45,000 bases of DNA from the NCBI RefSeq assembly GCF_029227915.1, contig NC_079882.1:14842501-14887500 (forward strand), in the 5' to 3' direction. This document shows, one piece after another, positions 12,741 through 20,916 of this stretch. This stretch comes from Hydractinia symbiolongicarpus. Its lineage: Eukaryota; Cnidaria; Hydrozoa; Anthoathecata; Hydractiniidae. Below the pieces are notes generated by a model, which ran no database searches, had not been told where the DNA came from, and saw nothing but the letters and a program-made list of their open reading frames with translations. A program made the translations under genes and the position numbers. Positions within the stretch are counted from its first letter, which is position 1; every line of letters starts with the position of its first letter.

Positions 12741-12868
12741 ATAATAACTGTTTATTTTGTGCAATACCTTCGAATATTGACCTCTGTCACGTATTGCCCT
12801 CACAAGCTCAGCCAATATTTTAACGTCGGTCAATATTCTCCGGTATTGCCCTCATAAACAGTTATTAT
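12741..12868. mobile_element. Small MITE with ATAATAACTGTTTAT ends
   Basis: Perfect 15-bp inverted ends (12741-12755 and 12854-12868), which extend imperfectly inward as GTGCAATACC/GGCAATACC for about 28 bp per side. The 128-bp unit has no coding capacity. No clear target duplication is visible. Confidence 0.6.
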
Positions 12869-13247
12869 AGGGTTAGTATCTAAGATTAACAAAATAGAAA
12901 TTACCCCAGCAAGGGTGTTTGACTGCACCAGGTCTTATCTTTGCAGAGTGACGACTCGACTTATTACCCCAGTCACACAAGATTGTACTGGTAGGACAGG
13001 TGAAAGTTTTTATAGATAAAGAAAATGTCTAGTCCTGCTGAAGACTGTTCGCATACCCAGGGTGGCCAGCACTTGGAAAATAGAAGGGTGTCCTTGAAGA
13101 CCTGGAAAAACACTCGTTATGGTCAAAAATCCTTAAAAAACAAGGTTTTTTGATAACTGTCCTGGGATTTTTCACTGGTAGACTATACAATACTTATATG
13201 TAAAATCATTTTGTCTGTAACAACATTTTTAAATGTATTTTTAATTT

Positions 13248-13445
13248 TTGCAAGCTGCCAAGAGCTTAATAATCTCATTAAGAGAAGGATTGATAAGCGA
13301 AACCATATTGGCTGAAAAAAACCAAAACATGGCTTGCGTCACAAAGGCAGCTTCCTTTGTATACAGCATGAAAGCAAAAGAAAAGGAGCTGGAAGTAGTG
13401 TGTAAACAAATAGAAACACTTAAAGAAGAGCACAAAAAGCTATAA
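13248..13445 (+). pseudogene. Transposase C-terminal remnant inside hAT-like copy 2
   Basis: 65 codons containing TILAEKNQNMACVTKAASF and then a coiled coil ending EEHKKL at TAA. It aligns over its whole length with 5137-5385 and, more loosely, with the coiled-coil tail of the relic at 1041-1367. The rest of a transposase is absent. Confidence 0.55.
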
Positions 13446-13804
13446 TATATAATATGATTTATATAGACAATACTTATTTGTGTTATGTTCATTATTTTGT
13501 TTTGTTTGAGCACCTAAATGACAAAAATTTGACTTTGATTATGATGACGTTTACTGTGCTAAAAGAGTAAATGGTAACTTCTTTGTTTGAGAATTTTTAT
13601 TGTTGCTGCTAAAAACATAACATCCAACATTGGTTGAATTTCCGCGCCCGAAAGCGTAGGAAATTCTTTAAAACCGTCGTTTTTTTCTTTCGGAGCATTT
13701 TTTGAGAAAAAATCGACCCTGGGATTTCACGTTGCCCGTCACAGATGTAAACTTCGTACCCAAGCTCCTTAACTACTGGGAAGTCTCGTATTGACGTTTC
13801 AGGC

Positions 13805-14302
13805 AAAAATTGGTATTTGTTTTCGACAAAATTTGGCACAGTTAACAAAAAAAAGTATGCTGAACATAATGGTGACATAATAATTTTGATTTTTGTCACC
13901 TAAATGTCATTTTAGGCCAAAATTGGTCCAAAAATTAGAACTACTTTATTTTCAACAAAATTTGGCACAGTTAACAAATAAAGTATGCTGAACATGATGA
14001 TGACATCAAAATTTTGGTTTTTTGCCACCTTAAATGTCATTTTAGGCCAAAATTGGTCCAAAAATTAAAACCACTTCATTTTCGGCTAAATCTGGAACAG
14101 TTAACAAATAAAGTATGCTGAAAATGATGATGGTACAAAAGTTTGATTTTTTGTCACCTAAATGTCATTTCAGGCCAAAATTATCCAAAAATTAAAACTG
14201 CTTTATTTTCGACAAAAATTGACACAGTTAATAAAAAAGTATGCTGAAAATGATGGTCACATCAAAATTTTGATTTTTTGTCAACTAATGCCGTTTAAGA
14301 CC
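13805..14302. repeat. Tandem array, about 128-bp unit, about 3.9 copies
   Basis: Units start near 13805, 13918, 14048 and 14177. Each contains the AAAATTGGTCCAAAAATTA-type start, GGCACAGTTAACAAATAAAG, GTATGCTGAA and a TGTCATTTTAGGCC end. Copies differ by scattered substitutions and short indels. The array lies inside hAT-like copy 2. Confidence 0.8.
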
Positions 14303-14755
14303 ATAAACGTTTCAATCACAAGACTTTCAACCATGAATGATAGGCTGTATTTTTGTTAGCAATTTCTTTTAAAATGTGAGTTTAATGGCACGTTTCGTTT
14401 TGTTTGCGTTTGTTGTAAGATATAATGTCACTGGTGTGCTTTATCTTCAGAGGTTCATGCACCAAACCCCTTCGAATGTTTGGCACAATAACACAACGAA
14501 TTAGCAGGTTTTCATCAAATATTTTGGTAGCGCGCTGAAATTCTTAGAGCCCCCAGGGCTTCTTGTTCATATTTTTGTTTGTCCCATCAATTTTGTTTCA
14601 TTTGTTCGATTTAGTTCTAATGTAAAAATGCTTTTTGAGAGCAAAAATGTCCTGGAAAAATTTAATTTTGTCCTGGAAAAATGCCTAAATATGTTCCAAA
14701 TTCCTGGGAAACTCCTGGAACTTCATTTGAAAATCTTGCTGCCCACCCTGATACC

Positions 14756-15866
14756 TCTCGAGGTGACCCACCTAGACACAATTAGGGTCAGAAATGTTGG
14801 GTTGAAATCCTTGTATCTTTTCCAGAAGTTCTGTCCTACTCTTCTTGTTTGCCGAAGTTTTATTCGTTTGTGACAATTAACTCTTTGAAAAAAGAAAGAA
14901 TTCTGTATTTGTGAGCACATTCTTTAGAGAAACAAAACCTCCAGACTTCAGGGAATACGGTGGCCTGGAATGGCGGATTACCCAGAGTATTTTCTTGCGA
15001 CTGTGGATGTACTAATCAGCTATGTATTCTTAGGATCTGGGTAAGAATTCGCTGACTGATGTTTCTTCACTTCTACAGCTGGCACAACTTCGCATTAAAG
15101 ATAATTTTTTTTCTATATATACGGAGGTGTGGCACTCGATGGCTAAAACATGCTGATATCAGCAGCAAAAATCTACAAATCATAAGACAACCACATTTTT
15201 ACAAAGTTACCCAGGGTTTCTCAACGTTTTTCATCGTATTGACTAGCGCTGAGACTTGTGAAAGCGACACAGCTAAACATCACGGTTGGAAGGAATCATG
15301 ACTTGGAACTGAAGAAAATATAAAGAAATGCTAGAAGTAGTGCAAGAGAATGAAGAGGATGTTTTGCACAAGTTTTTAAAATGGTATTTACAAGACTACA
15401 CAATAAAAATTAAAAAAACAGAAACCCCTTTCTGATATCTGATTATGCGGGATGGATGTACCTGGATAATATTTATTTTGCGATTTTGAGCTACCCAATA
15501 CTATGCCAGCCCAGAGGCACATTTTTTATTAAACAAAACAGTAATAAATTATACAAATAGCTTTATACATTATGTTTATGTACCTAGCTACATTAAAGAA
15601 CTGTCAAACATTCTGTCCATTAAATAAAGGTGACTAGCTATGTCGGATATTTGCGTATTTTCTTTTACTATCTTCCATAACAGTGAATAGTCAAGTCAAA
15701 TATGTTGTCACAAAAAGCAGACACCTATTTTTCATAATTAAATTTCTGTAGATTTTCCGGTTTCTTTTATGAAATGAAAAAAGCGTGGAAACTATAGCAA
15801 GAAGTGATATTCACTTGTAGCTGAAAGAGACGAAGTCTCAGTACTGTTAAGACTCAGTACTGTAAA
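14756..15866. other. Unannotated region
   Basis: No gene or element recognised. Short open frames at 14628-14873 and 15059-15301 lack start context, homology or splice support. Confidence 0.35.
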
Positions 15867-16010
15867 GTCACATTATTATAGTTATCTTAAGATAACAAAT
15901 GCTATCTTAAGATAACTCTATTAATGTGATTTTGGAATGCGTGAATACTCACATTAATGTTCTGATTGTAAGATAACTCGAGTTATCTTAAGATAACATA
16001 TTATTGTGAC
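15867..16010 (+). mobile_element. Palindrome-rich MITE, copy 1
   Basis: It begins GTCACATTATTATAGTTATC and ends ATAACATATTATTGTGAC, giving terminal inverted repeats of about 30 bp. It contains GTTATCTTAAGATAAC at 15881 and 15982, a one-base variant at 15901, and AGATAACTCGAGTTATCT at 15970, so almost the whole unit can fold. A related unit in inverted orientation is at 34584-34717. Confidence 0.7.
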
Positions 16011-16156
16011 AATTATATCTTTAGTTTGTAGATTAGAGTAGATCTTTAGATTAGAGGTGTTATTAATACAATTAAGATAACTCGTGATATCTAAACATTA
16101 GCACTATATTCGTTTCAAACGCGTTAAATCAACAATCACAGCACTGAAGTGTCAAC

Positions 16157-16162
16157 TGCGTT
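16157..16162. repeat. Polinton target-site duplication, left
   Basis: TGCGTT directly before the left terminal repeat. The same six bases follow the right end at 32538-32543. Confidence 0.85.
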
Positions 16163-16358
16163 ACACAATGAAAGTGGAGCTCTCTAGCGCACTTTCGACT
16201 TTTCGCCGTTATTCACTCAAAACCCTAATTTCAAGGGTCTAGCGCAACACCGTTTCCTCGCTATATTGATCCTCTGCGCAAAGGGTCAATACCGCGGGCA
16301 ATTACCGCTGTCCTGCAGCACTCTCGTACGACCGCAATGTTGTCACCCTGGTTAGGGT
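16163..16358. repeat. Polinton left terminal inverted repeat
   Basis: 196 bp from ACACAATGAAAGTGGAGCTC to GTTAGGGT. It pairs with 32341-32537 with about six mismatches plus one extra terminal base on the right, so about 97% identity by eye. Confidence 0.92.
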
Positions 16359-16371
16359 TTAAAAAATCTAT

Positions 16372-16377
16372 AATAAA
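16372..16377 (+). promoter_or_regulatory. Class I start motif AATAAA
   Basis: CTATAATAAAGAG immediately precedes the start codon at 16381. The same AATAAA lies 0-6 bases from twelve other Polinton starts. It may be a core promoter or initiator; the function is inferred from recurrence only. Confidence 0.6.
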
Positions 16378-16380
16378 GAG

Positions 16381-16701
16381 ATGCCTTTCCTATCTACAGA
16401 ACAATTTGATGCCCTGAAATCAGAACACGAGAGTATTAAGAAGTGGCGTGATGTTCCCACTGGAATCATATTCAAAATTGAGTATGTTGAAGAGATCAAG
16501 ACCAAAAAAGGTGATGCAACTGTCATCGCCTTGATCGATTGCGATGGTGAACGAATTCGAGCATGGGCAACGAGTGTACTGAGAGAAGCTTTGATAGGTC
16601 GAACAGGTCAGATGTTCATCAAATCACTGGGAAAGAAACAATCTACGAAGAATCCTGGTCAATTTTACTATGATTACGACCTTGTGGAAGTGGAAGACTA
16701 A
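16381..16701 (+). CDS. Small OB-like protein
   Basis: 106 residues, intact, the first gene after the left terminal repeat. The beta-rich pattern WRDVPTGIIFKIEYVEEIKT, a turn and VIALIDCDGERIRAWATS, ending in an acidic tail, resembles a single OB fold, so a single-strand nucleic-acid-binding role (such as serving protein-primed replication) is plausible. I recall similar short proteins near Polinton ends in cnidarians but cannot verify this. The start is supported by the AATAAA motif at 16372. A 10-bp-arm hairpin lies 18 bases after the stop. Unlike its larger neighbours it has no frameshift. No catalytic residues are seen. Confidence 0.6.
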   Translation: MPFLSTEQFDALKSEHESIKKWRDVPTGIIFKIEYVEEIKTKKGDATVIALIDCDGERIRAWATSVLREALIGRTGQMFIKSLGKKQSTKNPGQFYYDYDLVEVED

Positions 16702-16718
16702 AGAGACTAAAAAGTAAT

Positions 16719-16744
16719 CTTTTGTGACTGGAGACAGTCACAAA
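16719..16744. terminator. Gene-end hairpin
   Basis: Perfect 10-bp arms TTTTGTGACT/AGTCACAAAA around GGAGAC, 18 bases after the OB-like gene's stop. By analogy with hairpins at mRNA 3' ends in giant viruses and virophages, it may direct 3'-end formation. Confidence 0.55.
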
Positions 16745-16783
16745 AATAACGAAAAGCCTGGTTGTGCTCAGCTAAATAAACAA

Positions 16784-17062
16784 ATGGACAAACTGCGACA
16801 GGAAGCTAAGGCCCTAGGTCTCAAAGGGTACTCCACGTTGAAGCGAATAGACCTTGTTGAAGCCATATGCAAAGTCAAGTATAAGGATGCGTCGACACAA
16901 ACAGACGGACCGTACTGCGAGCCTTGTGTTAAAATTGCATGGCAGAAAAATCTAGCTCAATATTTGAGGGATCTTGCTCAGCGACGTGTCGTACATGATG
17001 GCGACTTGCTCATAGATCAAGATACAGGAGAAGTGAATTGTGTAGGTGATCTAGTGTTTTGA
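16784..17062 (+). CDS. Small SAP-like protein
   Basis: 92 residues from ATG 16784. That start is preferred over an upstream GTG at 16724 because CTAAATAAACAA precedes it, matching the start motif of the other genes, and because 16719-16744 is a hairpin. Residues 4-30 (LRQEAKALGLKGYSTLKRID) form a helix-glycine-tyrosine-lysine-helix pattern like SAP or Rho-N-terminal domains, which bind nucleic acid. A similar pattern occurs in the relic gene at 33421. The middle has a CxxC pair (CEPC). The stop codon lies in the loop of the hairpin 17049-17076. The function is unknown; DNA binding is inferred. Confidence 0.6.
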   Translation: MDKLRQEAKALGLKGYSTLKRIDLVEAICKVKYKDASTQTDGPYCEPCVKIAWQKNLAQYLRDLAQRRVVHDGDLLIDQDTGEVNCVGDLVF

Positions 17063-17076
17063 ACAATACACTAGAT
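17049..17076. terminator. Hairpin spanning a stop codon, convergent genes
   Basis: Arms ATCTAGTGT and ACACTAGAT with a 10-base loop that contains the TGA of the SAP-like gene (17060-17062). It lies between convergent genes and abuts a copy of the 25-bp repeat. Confidence 0.6.
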
Positions 17077-17101
17077 GCTCTTGCAGAGACGCCAGGCGAT
17101 C
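17077..17101 (-). repeat. 25-bp Polinton repeat, copy a
   Basis: Core GAGACGCCAGGCGATC, one mismatch from consensus. Intergenic, touching the stop of the minus-strand gene at 17101. Confidence 0.8.
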
Positions 17102-17769
17102 TACGAATAAGCAGGTGGAGACTCTAAGTAGCGCTGACATACTGCGCAAAGTTTTTTCAAAATGTCATCCTTGGCTTCTTGCCTGCCTTGTGCTAGCAAC
17201 TCTGCGCGTTCATTCTCGTTGATGGATTTCACAGATTTTTTCGTTCGTTGTCGGATCTGCTCCTTGAGTATCATGTAGCGCTGTTTTTCCTGGATGATCC
17301 ATGTAAACTCGTAGTCTGAAATTATACCATCTTGGATCGCTCTGGAGATCTTATCGTAAACAGTGTCTAGCTTCGACTCTGCCAGGAGTTTGATGCACTC
17401 ATGTTTGTGCACCTTGTGCTCTAGTCGCTTCGAGGCATTCTTCAAACCACCTTGGCCTATGCCCACTGCAAGAGCCGCGGCTTCAAGACCAATTGCTATA
17501 GGGGCTCCGAATCCTGTTGCGAGCGTGGCAATACCTGCTGCGGAGGTGATCACAGTAACAGCAATCATGCCATGATCAGCATAGCGAAGCCCCATCCCCC
17601 AAAGCTTAAACCTTTTGTGGAGTTTTTCTCTCTCCTTGATCTCAGACCGCAGGTACTGCTCGATTTCTTCGATCTTCTTGAGCCTGTAGACCTGACTTTC
17701 TTGCGGCTCAGGCTCATGCTCAGGCGCACTTGGCGGTAAAGTTGGGTAAAGCTTCATTGTATCAGCCAT
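17101..17769 (-). CDS. Membrane protein with three ESCRT late-domain motifs
   Basis: 222 residues, intact. The N-terminus has YPTL (residues 8-11) and PSAP (13-16), and the C-terminus has PPAY (218-221). These match the YPxL, P(S/T)AP and PPxY late-domain classes that recruit ALIX, TSG101 and NEDD4-type ligases during virus budding. A charged helix (about 25-55) precedes a long hydrophobic region (about 68-108) rich in Ala, Gly, Ile and Val, probably a membrane hairpin. A second charged helical region follows. I recall related proteins in cnidarian Polintons but no assigned function. The start overlaps its AATAAA motif (AATAAATGG). It is probably a virion or exit factor, by inference. Confidence 0.7.
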   Translation of the reverse strand: MADTMKLYPTLPPSAPEHEPEPQESQVYRLKKIEEIEQYLRSEIKEREKLHKRFKLWGMGLRYADHGMIAVTVITSAAGIATLATGFGAPIAIGLEAAALAVGIGQGGLKNASKRLEHKVHKHECIKLLAESKLDTVYDKISRAIQDGIISDYEFTWIIQEKQRYMILKEQIRQRTKKSVKSINENERAELLAQGRQEAKDDILKKLCAVCQRYLESPPAYS

Positions 17770-18257
17770 TTATTCTATGAGTAAATGCATCGTAATTCCG
17801 ACGAACGAAACATTTTTTTCATGATGATGCTCGTCCGTCAGCATGAACTCCAGTCTGTCTGTTGAGCCTTTCAAAGGAAGGTAGATTGGAGTGTCAAAAT
17901 TCCATGTAAGCATGTCTCCCCATGCGTTTAACTCTTTGGTGGGAAGTAAAGCAAGAATTTTTGATTTCTTCCCATCCAGTAGGCAGTCATCCTCATCCAG
18001 CTGGGGCAAACGAGTCTTAATCTTTGGTACCCGTCAGTTTTGTAGTAGCTGTTATAGTCGCCTTTGGTAAAATACTTTTTTGCAGGGTCGTAGGGTAGCC
18101 CCATAAGCTCTTGCAGTTGTCGATGGATTACCACAGTATACCCGTCACTAACCCTAAGTCTACAGAGTCCATTTTTCAGGACAAACAGCTTAATCTTGTC
18201 CCCTGCTTGACTGTTGACGATGGCCGCGATATCCTCGATCTTGTACAGGCCGTTCAT
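17770..18257 (-). pseudogene. Capsid-associated-like protein, frameshifted
   Basis: The start at 18257 (after GAAATA) opens MNGLYKIEDIAAIVNSQ and reads about 80 codons. The frame then shifts near 18015-18025, before a CCCC run, and a second frame carries the rest to the stop at 17770, including LTWNFDTPIYLPLKGSTDRL. The beta-rich C-terminal half and the position beside structural genes suggest a small jelly-roll or penton-like minor capsid protein. This is a weak inference: no diagnostic residue is visible and I cannot align it to the Polinton minor capsid family here. One single-base indel accounts for the break. Confidence 0.45.
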
Positions 18258-18438
18258 TATTTCAATTCGGGTAACAGTCTGATCAGGTCCTACCTTGCGT
18301 ATTGTAAAATCGTTGTTACTGTAGAGGTTCAGCCATACGGGCCTGATACTTATCGATTTCAGGGCAATTCTCGTGTCCTGCCCTAGGCTTCTCTATATCC
18401 GTGACATACAGCTGTCTTATGTTTATTCTTAAAGAAAC
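18258..18438. promoter_or_regulatory. Divergent intergenic region
   Basis: 181 bp between divergent genes starting at 18257 (minus) and 18439 (plus). The plus-side gene has TTCTTAAAGAAAC before its ATG, a class II motif; the minus side has GAAATAATG. No other signal was recognised. Confidence 0.45.
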
Positions 18439-19617
18439 ATGAACATTTATAGCTATAACCACAAGGCAAAATACAAGTCCAATAGTGGCGAATGGCCTCT
18501 CGGTGTAATTAATCTAGAACATCAAGACCTCTACGTTTCTACAGAATCGCACATTCCTGTGACCTTCTCGATGTTCACGAAATACCCGATAAAAGTCCCC
18601 ACTTACTTATTGAACGACCCGGTTAGTGTAAATTGGACCGGTCAAGCCCTTGGCTACTGGAATATACAAGTTAATTTTGCTTGTCATTGCGCTAGTACCG
18701 CCTTGGGTATATCCGCCAAACACTTGAATGGCTCCGTGCCTCTCATCAACAGTATCTTTAAATTCCACGTCTATTACCACATGCGGCGTATCCTAGCGAG
18801 AATGAAGGTACCCATGCCATACGATGACGGCTTTTCTCAATACGAGAACCCCTACTCTACATCTGGATATGCCCAGATTTGTCGTGAATATGGTGCCGAC
18901 CCCAATGCCCAATACAAGTTTAAAGCTCTCATGTCCTCGCTGACAAATGGTAGATGGTGGCCGCAAGTAGATGGTGATTGGGCCAAGTTTATCATGCCTA
19001 CGAGCCAAGGCCTGACATCGGAAGGTCTGTCGAAGCTTAGCGAGAGTATTCGTGTTTACGTGATTTTACTACTAGGGTCCCAAGCTGATGCCAAGGCATC
19101 CCTTATAGGTTCGGATGGTGGCAATTTTACAGCAAGACAGATACTACTACAGAAATTCGAAGCCATGGTACAACGTGAGGAGAACGTAGGCCACGATATC
19201 ACTGAGTTTCAAAAGGTGCTTCAATATGCCAGGACCCCCGTGAATTTTGCCGTGATGCACCACGTGTACATGCTACCATCCGATATGAACCTGCGTATTG
19301 GTAAAATTGTGGGGTATAACAACAACATCTTGATCGCGCCGGCGAGTGCGATGATTGGCATAAGGCTAGACCTAAACAACAAGCCCACACAGCCTCAGGG
19401 TTTAAAACGAGTCAGGTCACCACCTGGGCTATCGAGGTCCCTAACCGGGGGGTCTGAAAAGATACCTCAGTCAGATCTAGGGGATGGAAACCTTCACGAG
19501 GACACCAACGCCACCTTGGTTACTGCGGGGGTGGGTCTCATCTTAGCATATCATGGCTTAAATAAGGGTGCTCATGCTGAGCCGCTAGGCGATCTAATAT
19601 GTTCGTCAACATACTAG
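18439..19617 (+). CDS. Conserved Polinton protein of unknown function, C-terminal membrane segment
   Basis: 392 residues, intact. I do not recognise a named domain, but the opening MNIYSYNHKAKYKSNSGEWP and the phrase TKYPIKVPTYLLNDP recall a protein that recurs in cnidarian Polintons. The body is mixed alpha/beta and aromatic-rich. Residues about 330-360 are a Ser/Pro/Gly-rich linker, and a hydrophobic helix (TLVTAGVGLILAYHGL) lies about 20 residues from the end, so it is probably membrane-anchored. The last codons are supplied by a copy of the 25-bp repeat (19570-19594), and the stop falls within the hairpin 19591-19620. Candidate minor virion or attachment protein, by position only. Confidence 0.6.
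   Translation: MNIYSYNHKAKYKSNSGEWPLGVINLEHQDLYVSTESHIPVTFSMFTKYPIKVPTYLLNDPVSVNWTGQALGYWNIQVNFACHCASTALGISAKHLNGSVPLINSIFKFHVYYHMRRILARMKVPMPYDDGFSQYENPYSTSGYAQICREYGADPNAQYKFKALMSSLTNGRWWPQVDGDWAKFIMPTSQGLTSEGLSKLSESIRVYVILLLGSQADAKASLIGSDGGNFTARQILLQKFEAMVQREENVGHDITEFQKVLQYARTPVNFAVMHHVYMLPSDMNLRIGKIVGYNNNILIAPASAMIGIRLDLNNKPTQPQGLKRVRSPPGLSRSLTGGSEKIPQSDLGDGNLHEDTNATLVTAGVGLILAYHGLNKGAHAEPLGDLICSSTY
19570..19594 (-). repeat. 25-bp Polinton repeat, copy b
   Basis: Perfect core GAGCCGCTAGGCGATC inside the last codons of the 18439 gene. Its GATC is the first part of the adjoining hairpin. Confidence 0.85.
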
Positions 19618-19620
19618 ATC
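19591..19620. terminator. Hairpin over the stop codon, convergent genes
   Basis: Arms GATCTAATATGTT/AACATACTAGATC with a 4-base loop and one mismatched pair (possible wobble). The TAG of the plus-strand gene lies in the right arm. The convergent gene ends at 19623, three bases away. Confidence 0.6.
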
Positions 19621-20411
19621 ATCTACGACTTCCTACCATCCTTCCCAACGTAGGCCACAACAAAAGCGATGGCAGCAGCGATTATCATGTATAGATGTTT
19701 GGCTACATATTCGACAACTTTTGCAGCCACTCTGAAAAAAAACGACCGTGCCAATAATCCCTGGTAGCGCTGCACCTGCCTTACCTGCTAAGTATTTCAA
19801 AAATTTTCCAAGCCCTTCCAGCTGTTTTTATATAAAACCCTTCCCTGCGGCACTTCCTGCCGCTGCAGCACCTCCACCACCTGTAACTGCGAGTACGATG
19901 GTGGAAATCAGTAGACCAACAGCCGAGACGATGCTTGCTATAGTAATCCCTTGCTCCTTGAACAAGATTCTAAGCTTTTCAGTTAGAGATTTATCGTCTT
20001 CTGTGATTTTCATCAGCGTTTCCTTAATTGTTTTCAGTTGGCTCTGGGTATCTGAGGAAAGTAAACCGTGTGCTTCTCGTACTGCTTCCTTTTGATCTTG
20101 GAGTCGTTCTAGCTCTTCATTGGCCCTCGCGATATCCTCGTTCCAGATAGCTAGCTGCTCCTCGGATGCCCCAGGTGTAGCTTTCTTCGTCTCAAGCCTT
20201 TTCACCTTGGCTTCCGCTTTAGCGATCTCGCTGTCATAGAAGATCATCTTGCTTTTCAAGTGCTTCAGGTTACCCCTTAGTGTTTGAAGCTCAAGGTTGA
20301 GCCCTCTTCTTTCACGCTCTGTGAAGCCAAGCTCCGGTAGGCGATCGATCAGGCTCTCCGTTTCATCAAGGACGTTCTCGAGCAGCGGCATCATTTCGAT
20401 ATCATCGGCCT

Positions 20412-20436
20412 TCTGTTGCTGAGCCGCTAGGCGATC
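20412..20436 (-). repeat. 25-bp Polinton repeat, copy c
   Basis: Perfect core; read in frame as DRLAAQQQ in the coiled-coil gene. Similarity to copy h extends to about 30 bp. Confidence 0.85.
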
Positions 20437-20765
20437 AACGTGAACAATCTCGTTAAGGAGTTTCTGAGCCATTACCTTACTGCCTTTGTTTGGTGTAGTA
20501 TAGTCGGTAAACCACATGGCTCGCAAGCGATTTGTACCTAACCTCCTCCGTATCTCGGCAACCCTCCTTAATTCACCATGCCTTTTCGTGATCTCTATGC
20601 CATCGAAAAGAAGCTGGTTTCCTTGTACCTCAAAATCATTATAAAATCTCGCGATTGGCTGCCCCAGCTCCTCAGCAAGGTGTTCGTAAAGATCGTCGAC
20701 TTTTGATTTTAGTAGCTCTTCCCTCTGTCTTGTGAGGTCGCCTCGTGCCGAGCCGGATTGTTCCT

Positions 20766-20790
20766 GATCTTGCAGAGCCGCCAGGCGATC
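20766..20790 (-). repeat. 25-bp Polinton repeat, copy d
   Basis: Perfect core (C variant); read in frame as DRLAALQDQ near the N-terminus of the coiled-coil gene. Confidence 0.85.
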
Positions 20791-20883
20791 GGGCGTTATC
20801 GTGGAGCTGGCATCAGGCCTACTGAAATCCTCGTCTAGTTCTGGCGTAAAGTCGTCTCCTTCGTATATTGGATTAATCGGCAT

Positions 20884-20916
20884 TTATTTGAAACGAAAAT
20901 CAGCTAATAATAAAGC
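20884..20916. promoter_or_regulatory. 33-bp divergent promoter region
   Basis: It separates the coiled-coil gene (minus) and the major capsid gene (plus). AATAAA abuts both starts: AATAAATG on the minus side (20883-20888) and AATAAAGCATG on the plus side (20909-20914). So little space implies that the core promoter sits at the start codon. Confidence 0.6.

Larger units (their letters stand above)
13058..14750 (+). mobile_element. hAT-like non-autonomous element, copy 2 (1,693 bp)
   Basis: It starts CAGGGTGGCCAGCA and ends TTGCTGCCCACCCTG, with ATACC directly outside both ends (13053-13057 and 14751-14755), a perfect 5-bp target duplication. Its first 560 bp and last 180 bp match copy 1 at 4977 closely. 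The middle is extra and includes a tandem array at 13805-14302. The relic coding end 13248-13445 is intact in frame. It is probably an internally deleted derivative that acquired foreign sequence. Confidence 0.8.
19623..20883 (-). pseudogene. Long coiled-coil membrane protein, two frameshifts near the C-terminus
   Basis: The first 351 codons (20883-19828) are open. An acidic, Pro-containing N-terminus is followed by long charged coiled coils (about 60-300) with many Glu/Lys/Leu heptads, then a hydrophobic segment (GITIASIVSAVGLLISTIVL) and a Gly/Ala run. Reading then shifts at an ATATAAAAA stretch (about 19828) and again at a T8 run (about 19733), continuing through a second hydrophobic helix to TAG at 19623-19625. 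Both breaks are at homopolymers, so assembly error is possible. It starts with AATAAATG. Two copies of the 25-bp repeat lie inside (20412 and 20766), each adding DRLAA. A structural or membrane role is inferred. Confidence 0.6.

Noticed and set aside
13805-14302. CRISPR-like array
   Set aside because: Units are contiguous diverged tandem copies without unique spacers, in a eukaryotic transposon.
16724-16783. GTG start for the SAP-like gene
   Set aside because: A eukaryotic element should use ATG; the GTG lies in a gene-end hairpin and the later ATG has the start motif.
17363-17739. Plus-strand open frames opposite the late-domain gene
   Set aside because: Antisense shadows of a convincing minus-strand gene with a start motif and domain structure.
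18111-18386. Plus-strand 91-codon frame
   Set aside because: Mostly antisense to the frameshifted capsid-like gene; no start motif or recognisable sequence.
20332-20350. GTAGGCGATCGATC as a ninth copy of the 25-bp repeat
   Set aside because: Only nine core bases match and the residues (DRLPELGF) look native to the coiled-coil protein.
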